DNA from: an uncultured Paracoccaceae bacterium
Lineage (GTDB): Bacteria > Pseudomonadota > Alphaproteobacteria > Rhodobacterales > Rhodobacteraceae
Length of the DNA stretch: 64,000 nt
Assembly (NCBI GenBank): GCA_947500005.1
Contig: CANMQJ010000007.1
Location: 62,001-126,000 of the forward strand
Reading direction: 5' to 3'
In this document: positions 18,727-27,647 of the stretch, piece by piece
Position numbering within the stretch: position 1 is the stretch's first letter
Layout of the letters: each line of letters begins with the position of its first letter
Made by a program: the position numbers and the translations under genes
The notes under the pieces: generated by a model
Database searches by the model: none
What the model saw: the letters and a program-made list of their open reading frames with translations, nothing else
Told to the model about the DNA's origin: nothing

Positions 18727-19605
18727 TCACTCGAATTCCTGCGCCGTCAGGGCGCGATGGATTTCGCGCCGCACAAGCTTGCGCACGTTGCGGGTGATGC
18801 GTTCACCGAGGGCGCCCTGCAACTCCTGCCGGACGATATCGGCCACCAGTTCGCGGAGCATCTCCTCGTCCATGATGGTCTCGTCGAGCGCGAAAAGGCC
18901 ATCCCGGTCAGCTTCCTCAGCCTCTTCCTCCTCCGCGACGTCTGGTTCATCCACAGGAGGATCGGTTTCGGCGTCTGGGGCCGCAGCCTCGTCCGGCATC
19001 TCTTCCGGGTCGTCCGGATCGGCACCGACTTCTTCCACGTAGGGATCGTGATCCTCCCAGGCAATCTCCTCGATCGACCCGGAATACACATCCTCGTCGC
19101 TGCCGTCGGGCTCCCATTCCGTATCTTCAGCTTGCGAGATCGCGGCTTCGAGCGCTTCGAACCGGGCCGAAAGACTCTCCAGATCCGCCTGATCCTCCGG
19201 CGGGGTATCGGAACCATCCTCGTCGGCAGGTTCAAGCCCCGAGATACCGGTGCCGGCGACGGCGTCTTCAGGACGCAGCACCATGGGATCGGCCTCGGTC
19301 GCCGGACCGGAAACCGGCTCCGCATCGGTCTCCCGCGCCTCCGCGCCAAGCGTCTGAGCCGCCTCGTAAAGCGTTGCCTCCGGATCGGTCCAGGGGGCCT
19401 CGGGGTCGATTTCGCCACGTTCGATCGAGGTCTTGTCCTCCTCGGCCTCGCCCACGCGCAGCGAAGGGGTCAGGACCAGTCGGTCGGGCTTGTCGGGCTC
19501 TGCACGAACGGTAGCGCGCGAGCTCTTCCGCGTGTCCTCGCTGACCAAGCGGCGGATCGAGGACAATACGTCCTCAATCTCGATTTTCGTGACGGGATCG
19601 GACAT
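18727..19605 (-). CDS. Acidic PopZ-like (DUF2497-like) protein
   Basis: A 292-residue very acidic protein with a long low-complexity Asp/Glu/Pro/Ala middle (residues about 60-230). The N-terminus has a short helix (IEIEDVLSSIRRLVSED) and the C-terminus a helical bundle (ELVADIVRQELQGALGERIT then RKLVRREIHRALTAQEFE). This layout of short N-terminal helix, acidic disordered middle and C-terminal oligomerisation helices is like the polar organiser PopZ/DUF2497 of alphaproteobacteria. The similarity is in plan more than in sequence, so a polar role is only a hypothesis. Convergent with cobQ with a 1-bp gap. Confidence 0.6.
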   Translation of the reverse strand: MSDPVTKIEIEDVLSSIRRLVSEDTRKSSRATVRAEPDKPDRLVLTPSLRVGEAEEDKTSIERGEIDPEAPWTDPEATLYEAAQTLGAEARETDAEPVSGPATEADPMVLRPEDAVAGTGISGLEPADEDGSDTPPEDQADLESLSARFEALEAAISQAEDTEWEPDGSDEDVYSGSIEEIAWEDHDPYVEEVGADPDDPEEMPDEAAAPDAETDPPVDEPDVAEEEEAEEADRDGLFALDETIMDEEMLRELVADIVRQELQGALGERITRNVRKLVRREIHRALTAQEFE

Positions 19606-19681
19606 CTGCTGTTACCACTCTTATCCTCAAGACAGAAGTGTAGCCAATAGCGGCCATCCTCACAACAGATGCCGCGAATTC

Positions 19682-21100
19682 TTACCTTTTCCCCAGCGCC
19701 TTCATGACACGGTCCAAGTCCTTGCTACGCTTGCTGACAACCGCCGGAGCGTCCTTGACGAGGTTGTAATAGAGGGTCGGATCGTAGATCTGCACCGCAA
19801 GCCCCAGATGCTCGGCAGTCAGGAGACCCTGCGCCGCAAGGAGCTGGTAAGCCGCGAGCGAGCGTTCGATGCGCGACTGGACCTGTGCCAGTTGCGCATC
19901 AAGCAGATCCTGCTCTGCCGTGAGAACGTCGAGCGTCGTGCGTGCGCCCAGCGTCGCCTCTTCGCGGATGCCCTCGAACGCGACCCGCGCCGCGCGGACC
20001 CGTTCGTTCGAAGCCGTCAGCGAGGCCGATGCCGTCTGGTACCGGACATACGCATCGTTGACGCCCTGGATCACATCCTTCTGGACGTTGATAAGGTTAG
20101 CCTTGGCCGCATCGCGCGTGGCCATCGCCCGACGCACCAGTGCCGCCAGCCGTCCACCGGCATAGATCGATTGCGACAGGACCACGCCGGCACTGGCGGT
20201 GTGGTTGTAGTTCGAATTGCCGTAATTCTCGGTAACGCCGACATCTGCCTGCAACTGGACACTTGGACCCAAGTTGCGGCGCTGCTGGTCGACGGTGAGT
20301 TCCGCTGCGCGCACATCATGTTGGGCGCCCAGAACCTGCGGGTGGTTGCGCACGGCGAGGGCCACCGCACTGTCGATCGAGGCAGGCAGCGGCGGCAGGC
20401 GAGGCTCGCCAGCGGTTTGTCCGGGGGCCCGGCCAACGGCGTTGACATACTCTGCCTGAGCGGAGGTCAATCCGCCTTGGGCAACGGCAAGGTTGGCGCG
20501 CGCATTCGCGAGGCGCGATTGCGAGAGTGCGACATCGGTACGGGTGACCTCCCCTACCTCGAACCGGTCGTTCGAGGCGCGCAATTCCTCGCCCAGAACA
20601 CGAACGTTGTTTTGCCGGAGTCCGACTGTCTGTTCCTGCAGCAATACCCCGAGATAGGCCGACACCGCTCGCAACAGAACCTGTTGCTCGATGGCGATAA
20701 GCGCCTGACGCGTGGCCAGAACGGTTTCCTGTGCGGCCTGCTTCGCCAGGATCGATGCGCCGCCATCATACAGAAGTTGCCGGAAGGTCAGGCCAGAGAA
20801 GAAAGCGGCGTTATCGGTATCGGTCACCAGCGCGCCGGTCCGGTTGCGCGTGAAATTCTGCTGGATGCGGGTTGTCCAGTCGATGATCGGCCGCAATGCC
20901 GAAACGGCAATGGCCACGTCCTCGTCGGCGGCCCGCAACAGAGCCCTGTTCTGTTCCAGCAGCCCGCTGGTATTGTAGGCGCCGATCAGCGCGTCCGCCA
21001 GATTGTCGGCCGAGGCCGGTTTCGTTCCAACCGCAACGCCGCACAGCGCCAGCGTCAGAACCGCCGCCTTCGCCAGTCCTAGGGTCTTTCCCCTGCGCAT
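19682..21100 (-). CDS. tolC: TolC-family outer-membrane channel protein
   Basis: A 472-residue outer-membrane efflux protein with an N-terminal signal peptide ending around ASA. The two structural repeats show paired long amphipathic helices: first around residues 40-230 (ADALIGAYNTSGLLEQNRAL, ELRASNDRFEVGEVTRTDVA) and second around 240-430 (AYVRYQTASASL, IREEATLGARTTLDVLTAEQ). The ATG at 21100 is supported by an upstream GGGGAGAC. Such channels serve type I secretion and multidrug efflux. Its partner may be the adaptor at 31.2 kb or the one for the MFS exporter, but no partner is adjacent. An intergenic gap of 105 bp separates it from pcm. Confidence 0.92.
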   Translation of the reverse strand: MRRGKTLGLAKAAVLTLALCGVAVGTKPASADNLADALIGAYNTSGLLEQNRALLRAADEDVAIAVSALRPIIDWTTRIQQNFTRNRTGALVTDTDNAAFFSGLTFRQLLYDGGASILAKQAAQETVLATRQALIAIEQQVLLRAVSAYLGVLLQEQTVGLRQNNVRVLGEELRASNDRFEVGEVTRTDVALSQSRLANARANLAVAQGGLTSAQAEYVNAVGRAPGQTAGEPRLPPLPASIDSAVALAVRNHPQVLGAQHDVRAAELTVDQQRRNLGPSVQLQADVGVTENYGNSNYNHTASAGVVLSQSIYAGGRLAALVRRAMATRDAAKANLINVQKDVIQGVNDAYVRYQTASASLTASNERVRAARVAFEGIREEATLGARTTLDVLTAEQDLLDAQLAQVQSRIERSLAAYQLLAAQGLLTAEHLGLAVQIYDPTLYYNLVKDAPAVVSKRSKDLDRVMKALGKR

Positions 21101-21205
21101 GCCTGTCTCCCCTTGCCCGAAGGCTGAAAATGCCCGCCAAACTTTTTCCGGCAGCTTGCGCGCTCCGGCGCCGCAAGGCAACCCGCAGGGGAATGATTGT
21201 CCGCT

Positions 21206-21859
21206 CTATAGTGCAAAGCTGCGACGCTTTTCGAAACCGTGCAGAACCGGTGCCCCCGCGTTGAATGCGAAACGCCAGGTGATCTGGCCGGAATTGGCGT
21301 AGCCCACGCGCACGGTTCCCAGATTGCCTTCCATGAAAAGACAGGCGATCCGACCGCCGTCCTTGAGCTGGTCGAGCAATGCCTGCGGCACGTCCTCGAC
21401 ACCGCCCTGAACCATAATCACGTCATAGGGGCCGTGTTCGGGCGCGCCTTCTGCAAGCGGCCCGCGATGCACGATCGCGTTGTCGGCGGAAATCTCCGAA
21501 AGGATTTCCTGCGCCTCCTCGGCCATCGCCTCGTCTTCCTCGACCGCAACGACAAATTGCGACATGTGCGCGGCGACGGCGGCCGAATAGCCATAGCCCG
21601 ACCCGATGTCGAGAACCGAGTCGTCCAGACCGATGTTCAGCCAGTCCAGCATCTTGGCCAGCGTCCGCGGCTCGAGCATGTAGCGCCCGCCGCCCAGGGA
21701 AATAGGTTGGTCGGCATAGGCGGCCTCGCGCTGGGCATTGGGCACGAAGGGCTCGCGCGCCACTTTGAGCATGGCGTCGATGATGGGAAACTTGGTCACG
21801 TCCGACGGCCGCACCTGGGTGTCGACCATCATGCGGCGGCGCGCGGCGAAATCTGTCAT
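21206..21859 (-). CDS. pcm: Protein-L-isoaspartate O-methyltransferase-family protein
   Basis: A 217-residue class I SAM-dependent methyltransferase that repairs isoaspartyl residues in damaged proteins. The SAM-binding motif I is VLDIGSGYGYSAAVAA, with post-I VVAVEEDEA, and the acidic DVIMVQGGVEDVP region of motif II is present. The N-terminal RPSDVTKFPIIDAMLKV and EPFVPNAQREAAYADQPISL segments are typical of the alphaproteobacterial form. The ATG at 21859 gives the usual length. In Rhodobacterales this gene commonly sits directly upstream of tolC, as here. Confidence 0.92.
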   Translation of the reverse strand: MTDFAARRRMMVDTQVRPSDVTKFPIIDAMLKVAREPFVPNAQREAAYADQPISLGGGRYMLEPRTLAKMLDWLNIGLDDSVLDIGSGYGYSAAVAAHMSQFVVAVEEDEAMAEEAQEILSEISADNAIVHRGPLAEGAPEHGPYDVIMVQGGVEDVPQALLDQLKDGGRIACLFMEGNLGTVRVGYANSGQITWRFAFNAGAPVLHGFEKRRSFAL

Positions 21860-22075
21860 GGGTACGCTCTTTCTATCCCTCGTGTATCCGGCTTTTGCCA
21901 TATCGCCCGCCCCCGGGCAACGGCCCTTGCCCGACCGTCGACACCGGCCGTGAAGAAAACCCGCGCATCCCGTCGCGTTCCGTCCAGCCTTTTCGCATTT
22001 GGTCACTGGACCTGCTGGCACAAACCTGCTAGAACCCAGCGCACACCACAGCAAGTGATTGATTTCGCTTGATAA

Positions 22076-22149
22076 GGCGAGTTGGCGGAGTGGTGACGCA
22101 GCGGATTGCAAATCCGTGTACACCGGTTCGATTCCGGTACTCGCCTCCA
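22076..22149 (+). tRNA. tRNA-Cys (anticodon GCA)
   Basis: The complete cloverleaf is visible: acceptor arms GGCGAGT (22076-22082) and ACTCGCC (22139-22145), discriminator T, then encoded CCA (22147-22149). The anticodon stem GCGGA/TCCGT holds the loop TTGCAAA with anticodon GCA. The T arm has GGTTCGATTCC. A weak TAGAAC -10-like box lies about 40 bp upstream (22030-22035). Confidence 0.97.
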
Positions 22150-22240
22150 TATTCTCTGTGGATCTTTCTGCCGACCGTGATCCCTCCACCTGGAAAGAAG
22201 GCCTCTTCTGGCTGGGTTCCGGGCGCGGATCAAAAATCCT

Positions 22241-22837
22241 TCAGCCGGTCGTGTCCGAGACGCTATTGCGCAATCGAGCGATCTCGGCTGCTATTTGTCC
22301 GGTCGGGTCTTCCGAGGCTTCCGACCATGCGGAGAACCGTTCGAGAAGGGGGATGAAGGCAGCCAGCTCCTCTTGGGACCATCCTTTCAGAAAATTTCCG
22401 AGAATCAAGAACTTGTAGTGACGCACCGCCCTGACGACGCGGGCTCCATCCTCGGTCAGTTCGAGAACGGCACGCCGGGCATCGACCTGGCTGACGGCGC
22501 GCCGTACCAGACCGATGCGGATCAGCTCCGAGGTGAGGCGGCTTGCGCGTGACGGATCGATGCCGAGCCGGGTAGCGACGGTGGAAACCATGATCTCGGG
22601 TTCGGGATCCTCTCCGAATTCGTTCGCCGGGGCCGAGACCACCATCAGCGCATCCAGCAGCGCCATGTCGAGATCGAGACCGAGATCGGCAATGGCCCTT
22701 TGGCCAAGTTCACGTTTGACCACCCGCCGGCGCCAATGCTGCATGATCGCGTCGAGCTCCAGCGCGGACTGGCTCAGATCCTCGCCGATACCGGCTTGGG
22801 CGAGTTTGCTTGTCAGATCCTTGTCACGGTCCGGCAT
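22241..22837 (-). CDS. MarR-family transcriptional regulator
   Basis: A 198-residue winged-helix regulator. The recognition-helix region (STVATRLGIDPSRASRLTSELIR) and the wing (VSQVDARRAVLELTEDG) are clear, flanked by dimerisation helices. The ATG at 22837 has AGGGG five bases upstream. It is divergent from an MFS exporter gene, and an inverted repeat lies over the shared promoter, so it most likely represses the exporter (and itself) until an inducer binds. Confidence 0.88.
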   Translation of the reverse strand: MPDRDKDLTSKLAQAGIGEDLSQSALELDAIMQHWRRRVVKRELGQRAIADLGLDLDMALLDALMVVSAPANEFGEDPEPEIMVSTVATRLGIDPSRASRLTSELIRIGLVRRAVSQVDARRAVLELTEDGARVVRAVRHYKFLILGNFLKGWSQEELAAFIPLLERFSAWSEASEDPTGQIAAEIARLRNSVSDTTG

Positions 22838-22859
22838 GGATGCCCCTAAATGCATGCTA

Positions 22860-22890
22860 TTGACATATATGTGCTCATGGCACACATATG
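22860..22890 (+). promoter_or_regulatory. Promoter of the MFS gene overlapped by a MarR-type operator
   Basis: A perfect -35 TTGACA (22860-22865) is followed 18 bp later by ACATAT (22884-22889). Within it lies the inverted repeat ATATGTG (22867-22873) / CACATAT (22883-22889), a spacing typical of MarR dimer sites. Repressor bound here would block polymerase access. Confidence 0.6.
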
Positions 22891-22948
22891 CAACAAGCAA
22901 TGATTACTGCGACCGATGGAAATCTCCGACGGCCGCCGGAGGTGTGAC

Positions 22949-24466
22949 ATGACCACGGCAAGAACGCAAAACCCGGCTCGGCCCCGGACGGATTCCTCTC
23001 AGACCCGTATCGCGCTGGCCGCAGTGGCGGTGACCCTTCTCTTTGCATCGCTGGGCCAGACCATCGTCACCACGGCCATTCCGATCATGGCGGCGGATCT
23101 CGGCGGCATGGACCACATGACCTGGGTGATCACGGCCTATCTTCTCGCTTCAACGGTCGGTGCGCCCGTGGCGGGCAAGCTCGGCGATCTATATGGCCGC
23201 AAGCTTGTGGTGCAGGTCGGCATCTTCATCTTCCTTGCCGGCGCCACCCTGGCCGGGCTGGCGCAGTCGATGGGTGTGCTGATCGCTGGCCGCGCAATCC
23301 AGGGGCTTGGCGGTGGCGGGCTGATCGTGGTGTCTATGGCAGTAGTGGCCGACGTGCTGCCGCCTCGCCAGCGGGGGCAGGCACAAGGTCTGCTGGGCGC
23401 TGTCTTTGGCGTATCTACAGTGATCGGGCCGCTGATCGGCGGCTTCCTCGTAGAGGCACTGAACTGGCACTGGATCTTTTTCGCCAACTTCCCGGTCGGG
23501 TTGCTTGCGCTGGTTGTACTTCATGCCGCCCTGCCCAACGTCAAACGCGAAAATGCCGTGAAGCTCGACGTGGCCGGAGCCTTTCTGCTGGCGACGATCC
23601 TGTCGGTTGCGGTGCTCATCTCCAATCTCGGCGGATCGGTGTATCCGTGGGGCAGCGTTGAACTGTTAAGCTTGGTGGGGCTGGGCCTTGCCGCACTGGC
23701 GGGCTTCGTCCTGGTCGAGCAGCGGGCCCAGGAGCCGGTACTGCCGCTGAACCTGTTCCGCAACAACACCTTTCTGGTCGTCAACACCGTCGGGTTCATG
23801 GTCGGCGTGGCGATGTTCGGCACGATCACCTTCATGCCGCTCTACCTGCAAGTGGTGCAAGGTGTCTCTACGGCCGTTTCGGGCCTCTTTCTGACACCGA
23901 TGATGGCGGGCCTGATAGCCTCGTCCGCCGGTGCCGGCCGAGTGATGAGCCGAACCGGGCGATACAAGTGGATGCCTGTCCTGTCGACCGCCCTGCTGGC
24001 CCTGGCAATGCTGTCGCTCTCAACCCTTTCGGCAGGCTCGTCGCTTTGGCTTGTCGCATTCTCGATGGTGTTCGTCGGGCTGGGTCTGGGGCCTGTATTC
24101 TCGATCGGGGTCGCGGCCATTCAGAACGACATTCCCGTGCACATGCTGGGAGTCGGGACGGCAAGCGCCAACATGTTCCGCCTGATCGGAGGGGCGATCG
24201 GGACTGCCGCGTTCGGGGCGTTGTTCAGTTCGAACCTGGCGCGCAACCTGGCGGGCGACCTTCCGGTAAATGCCGAGGACGGGATCGGGTCGATAAGTGC
24301 CGAGCTTGTCTCGCACCTTCCGGCTCAGGCGCAACACGATGTTTTCGTGGGCTTCTCGGCCGCACTGCACCCGGTGTTCTGGATCGCTGCCGCCTTGGCC
24401 TTGGTCGCCTGCATCGTCTCCCTGCAACTTCGCGAAGTTCCCCTACCCGACAGCCTGGCTAAGTAG
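22949..24466 (+). CDS. DHA2-type MFS multidrug exporter (EmrB/QacA-like)
   Basis: A 505-residue inner-membrane protein with about 14 transmembrane segments. Motif A-like sequence KLGDLYGRKLVVQVG follows TM2, and the DHA2 motif C-like QGLGGGGLIVVSMAVVADVL and RGQAQGLLGAVFGVSTVIGP in TM4-TM5 are present. ITFMPLYLQVVQGVS, then LGLGPVFSIGVAAIQ, also fits. The ATG at 22949 has GGAGGTG at good spacing. Controlled by the divergent MarR regulator. Substrate cannot be told from the sequence; drugs or other hydrophobic compounds are likely. Confidence 0.9.
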   Translation: MTTARTQNPARPRTDSSQTRIALAAVAVTLLFASLGQTIVTTAIPIMAADLGGMDHMTWVITAYLLASTVGAPVAGKLGDLYGRKLVVQVGIFIFLAGATLAGLAQSMGVLIAGRAIQGLGGGGLIVVSMAVVADVLPPRQRGQAQGLLGAVFGVSTVIGPLIGGFLVEALNWHWIFFANFPVGLLALVVLHAALPNVKRENAVKLDVAGAFLLATILSVAVLISNLGGSVYPWGSVELLSLVGLGLAALAGFVLVEQRAQEPVLPLNLFRNNTFLVVNTVGFMVGVAMFGTITFMPLYLQVVQGVSTAVSGLFLTPMMAGLIASSAGAGRVMSRTGRYKWMPVLSTALLALAMLSLSTLSAGSSLWLVAFSMVFVGLGLGPVFSIGVAAIQNDIPVHMLGVGTASANMFRLIGGAIGTAAFGALFSSNLARNLAGDLPVNAEDGIGSISAELVSHLPAQAQHDVFVGFSAALHPVFWIAAALALVACIVSLQLREVPLPDSLAK

Positions 24467-24550
24467 CATCGGACGCGCCTTCGCACCCTCGCGCAGCGCG
24501 GTCTTTCCGTTTTACTCTTGAAGACCGCCCATGCACCGGCATTAATCGGA

Positions 24551-25891
24551 ATGATGCGACGTCTCGCCCTGCTCCTTTTGCTCCTTGCTCCGCTCCAGCC
24601 AGCGAGTGCGCAGGATGCGACTACACCGGCCGAGGAAACCGGCCCCGTGCGGGACGTCGCCGTGACACCTCTGGCGCGGGACGAGGAGATCGACCAGCGC
24701 ATTACCCAGATTCTTAACGCCACGGGCTGGTTCACCGATATCCGGGTCCGCGTCGATGACGGGATTGTCTTTCTCGACGGCCTCTCCGACACGGAGGATC
24801 ACCGCGCCTGGGCGCGGGATCTCGCCGCCAAGACGCAGGACGTGGTCGCCGTGGTCAACCGGATTGCCGTCGTCTCGAAGCCCGACTGGTCCTTTGCCCC
24901 GGCGTTTAGCGCGATGCGGACGGTGGCCGAACGAACGGTAGCATCCCTGCCCCTGGTGGTTCTGACGCTGGTCGTTCTTCCGCTCGCGTGGGGAATATCG
25001 AGCATAGCCGCAAGAGGCGTGCGTCGCTGGCTTCTGGGTGGGCTCGACTCGCCCTTTCTTCGGACGGTCATAGCCCGCGCGCTGGCCCTGCCGATCTTTC
25101 TGTTCGGTCTCTATATCGTCATGCAGGCGGCCGGACTGACGCAAATAGCCTTTTCGCTGATCGGCGGCGCGGGCATCATCGGCATCATCGTCGGTTTCGC
25201 CTTTCGGGACATCGCCGAGAATTTCCTCGCCTCGCTGCTGCTCTCCCTTAGGCAGCCCTTCAGGGCGGGCGATCTGATCGATGTCGACGGTCGCCTGGGA
25301 TCGGTGCATTCGATGAACACCCGATCGACCGTGCTGATCTCGCCCGAGGGCAATCACATCCAGATTCCCAACGCGATGGTCTTCAAGAGTGTCATCACCA
25401 ATTTCACCGCTGCCCCCGAAGGACGCGACAGCGTGACGGTCGGCATCGGCTATGACGCCGCGGTGACCGAGGCGCAGGAAATCATCGCAGCGGTGCTTTC
25501 GCATCACGAGGCGATTCTCGACGAACCGCCGCCGATGGTTCTGGTCGAGGCCCTTGGCGCCTCGACCGTCAACCTTCGCGCCTATTACTGGGTCAACGTC
25601 CGGAACTTCTCGCTCCTGAAGGTGAAATCGTCCGTTCTCCGACTGATGAAAAAGGCCCTGATGGATGCAGGCGTGTCGATGCCCGACGATGCCCGGGAGA
25701 TCATCTTCCCGCATGGGGTTCCTCTTCTGCGCGAGGAGGAACGGCCACCGGAACGACAGACCATCATCGCGCATGAAACCCCTGCCGAACGAACCCGGGC
25801 AGAGGCCTCCCTCGAAAATGACCAGAAGGAAGTTGTCGAGCGCGCCACGCGTGGCGAGAACCCGGAGCAGGAAGAAGACCTCCTGAGCTGA
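24551..25891 (+). CDS. MscS-family mechanosensitive channel with N-terminal BON-like domain
   Basis: A 446-residue membrane protein. Order: signal peptide (MMRRLALLLLLLAPLQPASA), periplasmic BON-like domain (residues about 45-115, ITQILNATGWFTDIRVRVDD and GIVFLDGLSDTEDHRAWA), three membrane helices (about 140-240), then the MscS pore and beta domain: GGAGIIGIIVGFAFRDIAEN is the pore-lining helix, followed by FRAGDLIDVDGRLGSV, RSTVLISPEGNHIQIPN and the C-terminal domain. The ATG at 24551 was chosen because it gives the signal peptide. It opens under hypo-osmotic shock to release solutes. It is convergent with the UspA gene (12-bp gap). Confidence 0.92.
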   Translation: MMRRLALLLLLLAPLQPASAQDATTPAEETGPVRDVAVTPLARDEEIDQRITQILNATGWFTDIRVRVDDGIVFLDGLSDTEDHRAWARDLAAKTQDVVAVVNRIAVVSKPDWSFAPAFSAMRTVAERTVASLPLVVLTLVVLPLAWGISSIAARGVRRWLLGGLDSPFLRTVIARALALPIFLFGLYIVMQAAGLTQIAFSLIGGAGIIGIIVGFAFRDIAENFLASLLLSLRQPFRAGDLIDVDGRLGSVHSMNTRSTVLISPEGNHIQIPNAMVFKSVITNFTAAPEGRDSVTVGIGYDAAVTEAQEIIAAVLSHHEAILDEPPPMVLVEALGASTVNLRAYYWVNVRNFSLLKVKSSVLRLMKKALMDAGVSMPDDAREIIFPHGVPLLREEERPPERQTIIAHETPAERTRAEASLENDQKEVVERATRGENPEQEEDLLS

Positions 25892-25903
25892 GGACCTGCC
25901 CGC

Positions 25904-26347
25904 TCAGACCACCAGAACGGGGACCGAGGTGATACTGGTCACCTTGTGGCTGACCGATCCCAGCATGTAGCCTTCGGAGGCACCGAGGCCACGGGAGCCC
26001 ACGACGATCAGATCGCAACCGTGGTTGGTGGCGAAGGAGGCGATGGTGCGTGCGGACGGACCACCCTTGATGAAAGCATGGACCGCGGGGACGCCCAGTT
26101 CGATGGCGCGTTTCTTGGCCGTTTCGGCCGCTTCGCGTGACGCGGCGCGCATCGCATCGTCGAGGTTGCCTGTGGAGTCTTCGACCCCGCGTACCATCGA
26201 CAGAGACGCCTCAAGGATGGAGTGATGCCTGTAGACCGTCAACACCACCAGTTCGGCGCCCGTAAGCTTGCTCAGCCCGGCCGCCTTTTCCAGCGCCCCA
26301 TCCGCCCCCTTCGAGCCATCATAGGCGAGCAGGATTTTCTTGAACAT
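25904..26347 (-). CDS. Universal stress protein of the ATP-binding type (TeaD-like position)
   Basis: A 147-residue UspA-family protein. The N-terminal ILLAYDGSKGADGALEKA strand-loop carries the family Asp. The ATP motif G-2X-G-9X-G-S is complete (GSRG then nine residues then GS, in GSRGLGASEGYMLGS). The ATG at 26347 is the conserved family start. It is the last gene of the TRAP cluster, 10 bp after dctM-type. In Halomonas the equivalent UspA protein (TeaD) binds ATP and modulates the ectoine TRAP transporter TeaABC; the same arrangement here suggests the same role by analogy. Confidence 0.92.
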   Translation of the reverse strand: MFKKILLAYDGSKGADGALEKAAGLSKLTGAELVVLTVYRHHSILEASLSMVRGVEDSTGNLDDAMRAASREAAETAKKRAIELGVPAVHAFIKGGPSARTIASFATNHGCDLIVVGSRGLGASEGYMLGSVSHKVTSITSVPVLVV

Positions 26348-26357
26348 CGAAGCCTCC

Positions 26358-27644
26358 TCACTTGTTGAACGCCAGGTCGCGCAGGAACAGCGCAATCTGC
26401 GGGAAGAAGATCAGCAGCACGGCAACCGTAAGCAGCATGAAGATGAAAGGCGGCGTGCCGCGCACGACCTCGGCATAGGGGCGTTTGAACACCGCGATGG
26501 CCGTGAAGATGTCACAGCCGAAAGGTGGCGTCGCGCTGCCGATCGCGACCTGAAGGGTTATGATCGTTCCCACCAGAACCGGGTCGAGCCCCACGGCCTG
26601 GACCACCGGCGCGAAGATCGGCACCAAGATCAGGATGACAACGATCGGATCGACGAACATGCATCCCACGAAAAAGGCGATCGAGATGGTGAACAGCACG
26701 CCGTATTGCCCCATCTCGTCGATTCCGATGGCCCCAAGCACCTCCTGCGGGATCTGGGCAAAGCTGATCACGTAGGAAAAAGCAGCCCCTGCCCCCACAA
26801 GGATGAACACAACGGCGGTAATCAACCCGGTCGATTTCGCGGTCGCGTAAAGCTGCTTGAGGCTCATTTCACGGAAAACGACCATCTCGAGAAGCAAGGC
26901 GTAGAGGACGCAGGCCGCCGCTGCCTCGGTTGGGGAAAAGATCCCGCCATAGATGCCGCCGACGATGATGACCGGAAAGCCAAGCGGCCACAGAGCCCGC
27001 CGTATCGCCGCACCGCGATCACCCCATGTCGATTTCGGTTCGGTCGGGACATCGTTTCGGACTGCGTAGATGTAGGAGTAGATAGAGAACAGGAACAGGA
27101 TCAGCAGGCCGGGTCCGATCCCCGCGATGAACAGCTCCGAGATCGAGGTGCCCGAAACCACGCCGTAAATGATCATTCCGATCGAGGGCGGAATTAGGAA
27201 GGCAATGTCGGACGAGTTCACGATGAGTGCCAAGACAAAGCTGTCCTTGTAGCCGGCCTTGAGCATGCGTGGGCGCAAAGGGCCTCCCACCGCGACCACG
27301 GTCGCCTGCGTCGACCCCGAGACGGCACCGAACAGCGTGCAGGCCGAGGCCGTCGACACCGCAAGTCCCCCCTTGAGATGACCGACGAAGGACATGACGA
27401 GGTCGATCAATCGGCCTGCGGATTGTCCGCGCGTCATGATGTCGGCCGCGAAGATGAACATGGGGACTGCGATCAGGCTGGCAGGCTGGATGCCCCCCAG
27501 TATCTGCTGAACCATCGTGTCGAGCTGGCCGAGTCCACCGAACAGCCCGACGAATCCGATAAGCGACCCGGCGATGAGCGGAACCATCATCGGAAAACCG
27601 AGCAGAAGCAGGACAATCATGACGGCAAAGATCGAAATGGCCAT
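26358..27644 (-). CDS. TRAP transporter large permease (DctM/TeaC-type)
   Basis: A 428-residue inner-membrane subunit with about 12 transmembrane segments. Signatures seen: FAADIMTRGQSAGRLIDLVM, GAVSGSTQATVVAVGGPLRP and PSIGMIIYGVVSGTSISELF. It moves the substrate using the Na+ gradient together with the small permease. It follows the small permease by 3 bp and precedes the uspA-type gene, so P-Q-M-Usp is one operon. Confidence 0.94.
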   Translation of the reverse strand: MAISIFAVMIVLLLLGFPMMVPLIAGSLIGFVGLFGGLGQLDTMVQQILGGIQPASLIAVPMFIFAADIMTRGQSAGRLIDLVMSFVGHLKGGLAVSTASACTLFGAVSGSTQATVVAVGGPLRPRMLKAGYKDSFVLALIVNSSDIAFLIPPSIGMIIYGVVSGTSISELFIAGIGPGLLILFLFSIYSYIYAVRNDVPTEPKSTWGDRGAAIRRALWPLGFPVIIVGGIYGGIFSPTEAAAACVLYALLLEMVVFREMSLKQLYATAKSTGLITAVVFILVGAGAAFSYVISFAQIPQEVLGAIGIDEMGQYGVLFTISIAFFVGCMFVDPIVVILILVPIFAPVVQAVGLDPVLVGTIITLQVAIGSATPPFGCDIFTAIAVFKRPYAEVVRGTPPFIFMLLTVAVLLIFFPQIALFLRDLAFNK

Positions 27645-27647
27645 GGG

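Noticed and set aside
22003..22035. Promoter for the tRNA-Cys gene
   Set aside because: TAGAAC could be a -10 box but no good -35 lies at the right distance, so it is not listed as a promoter.
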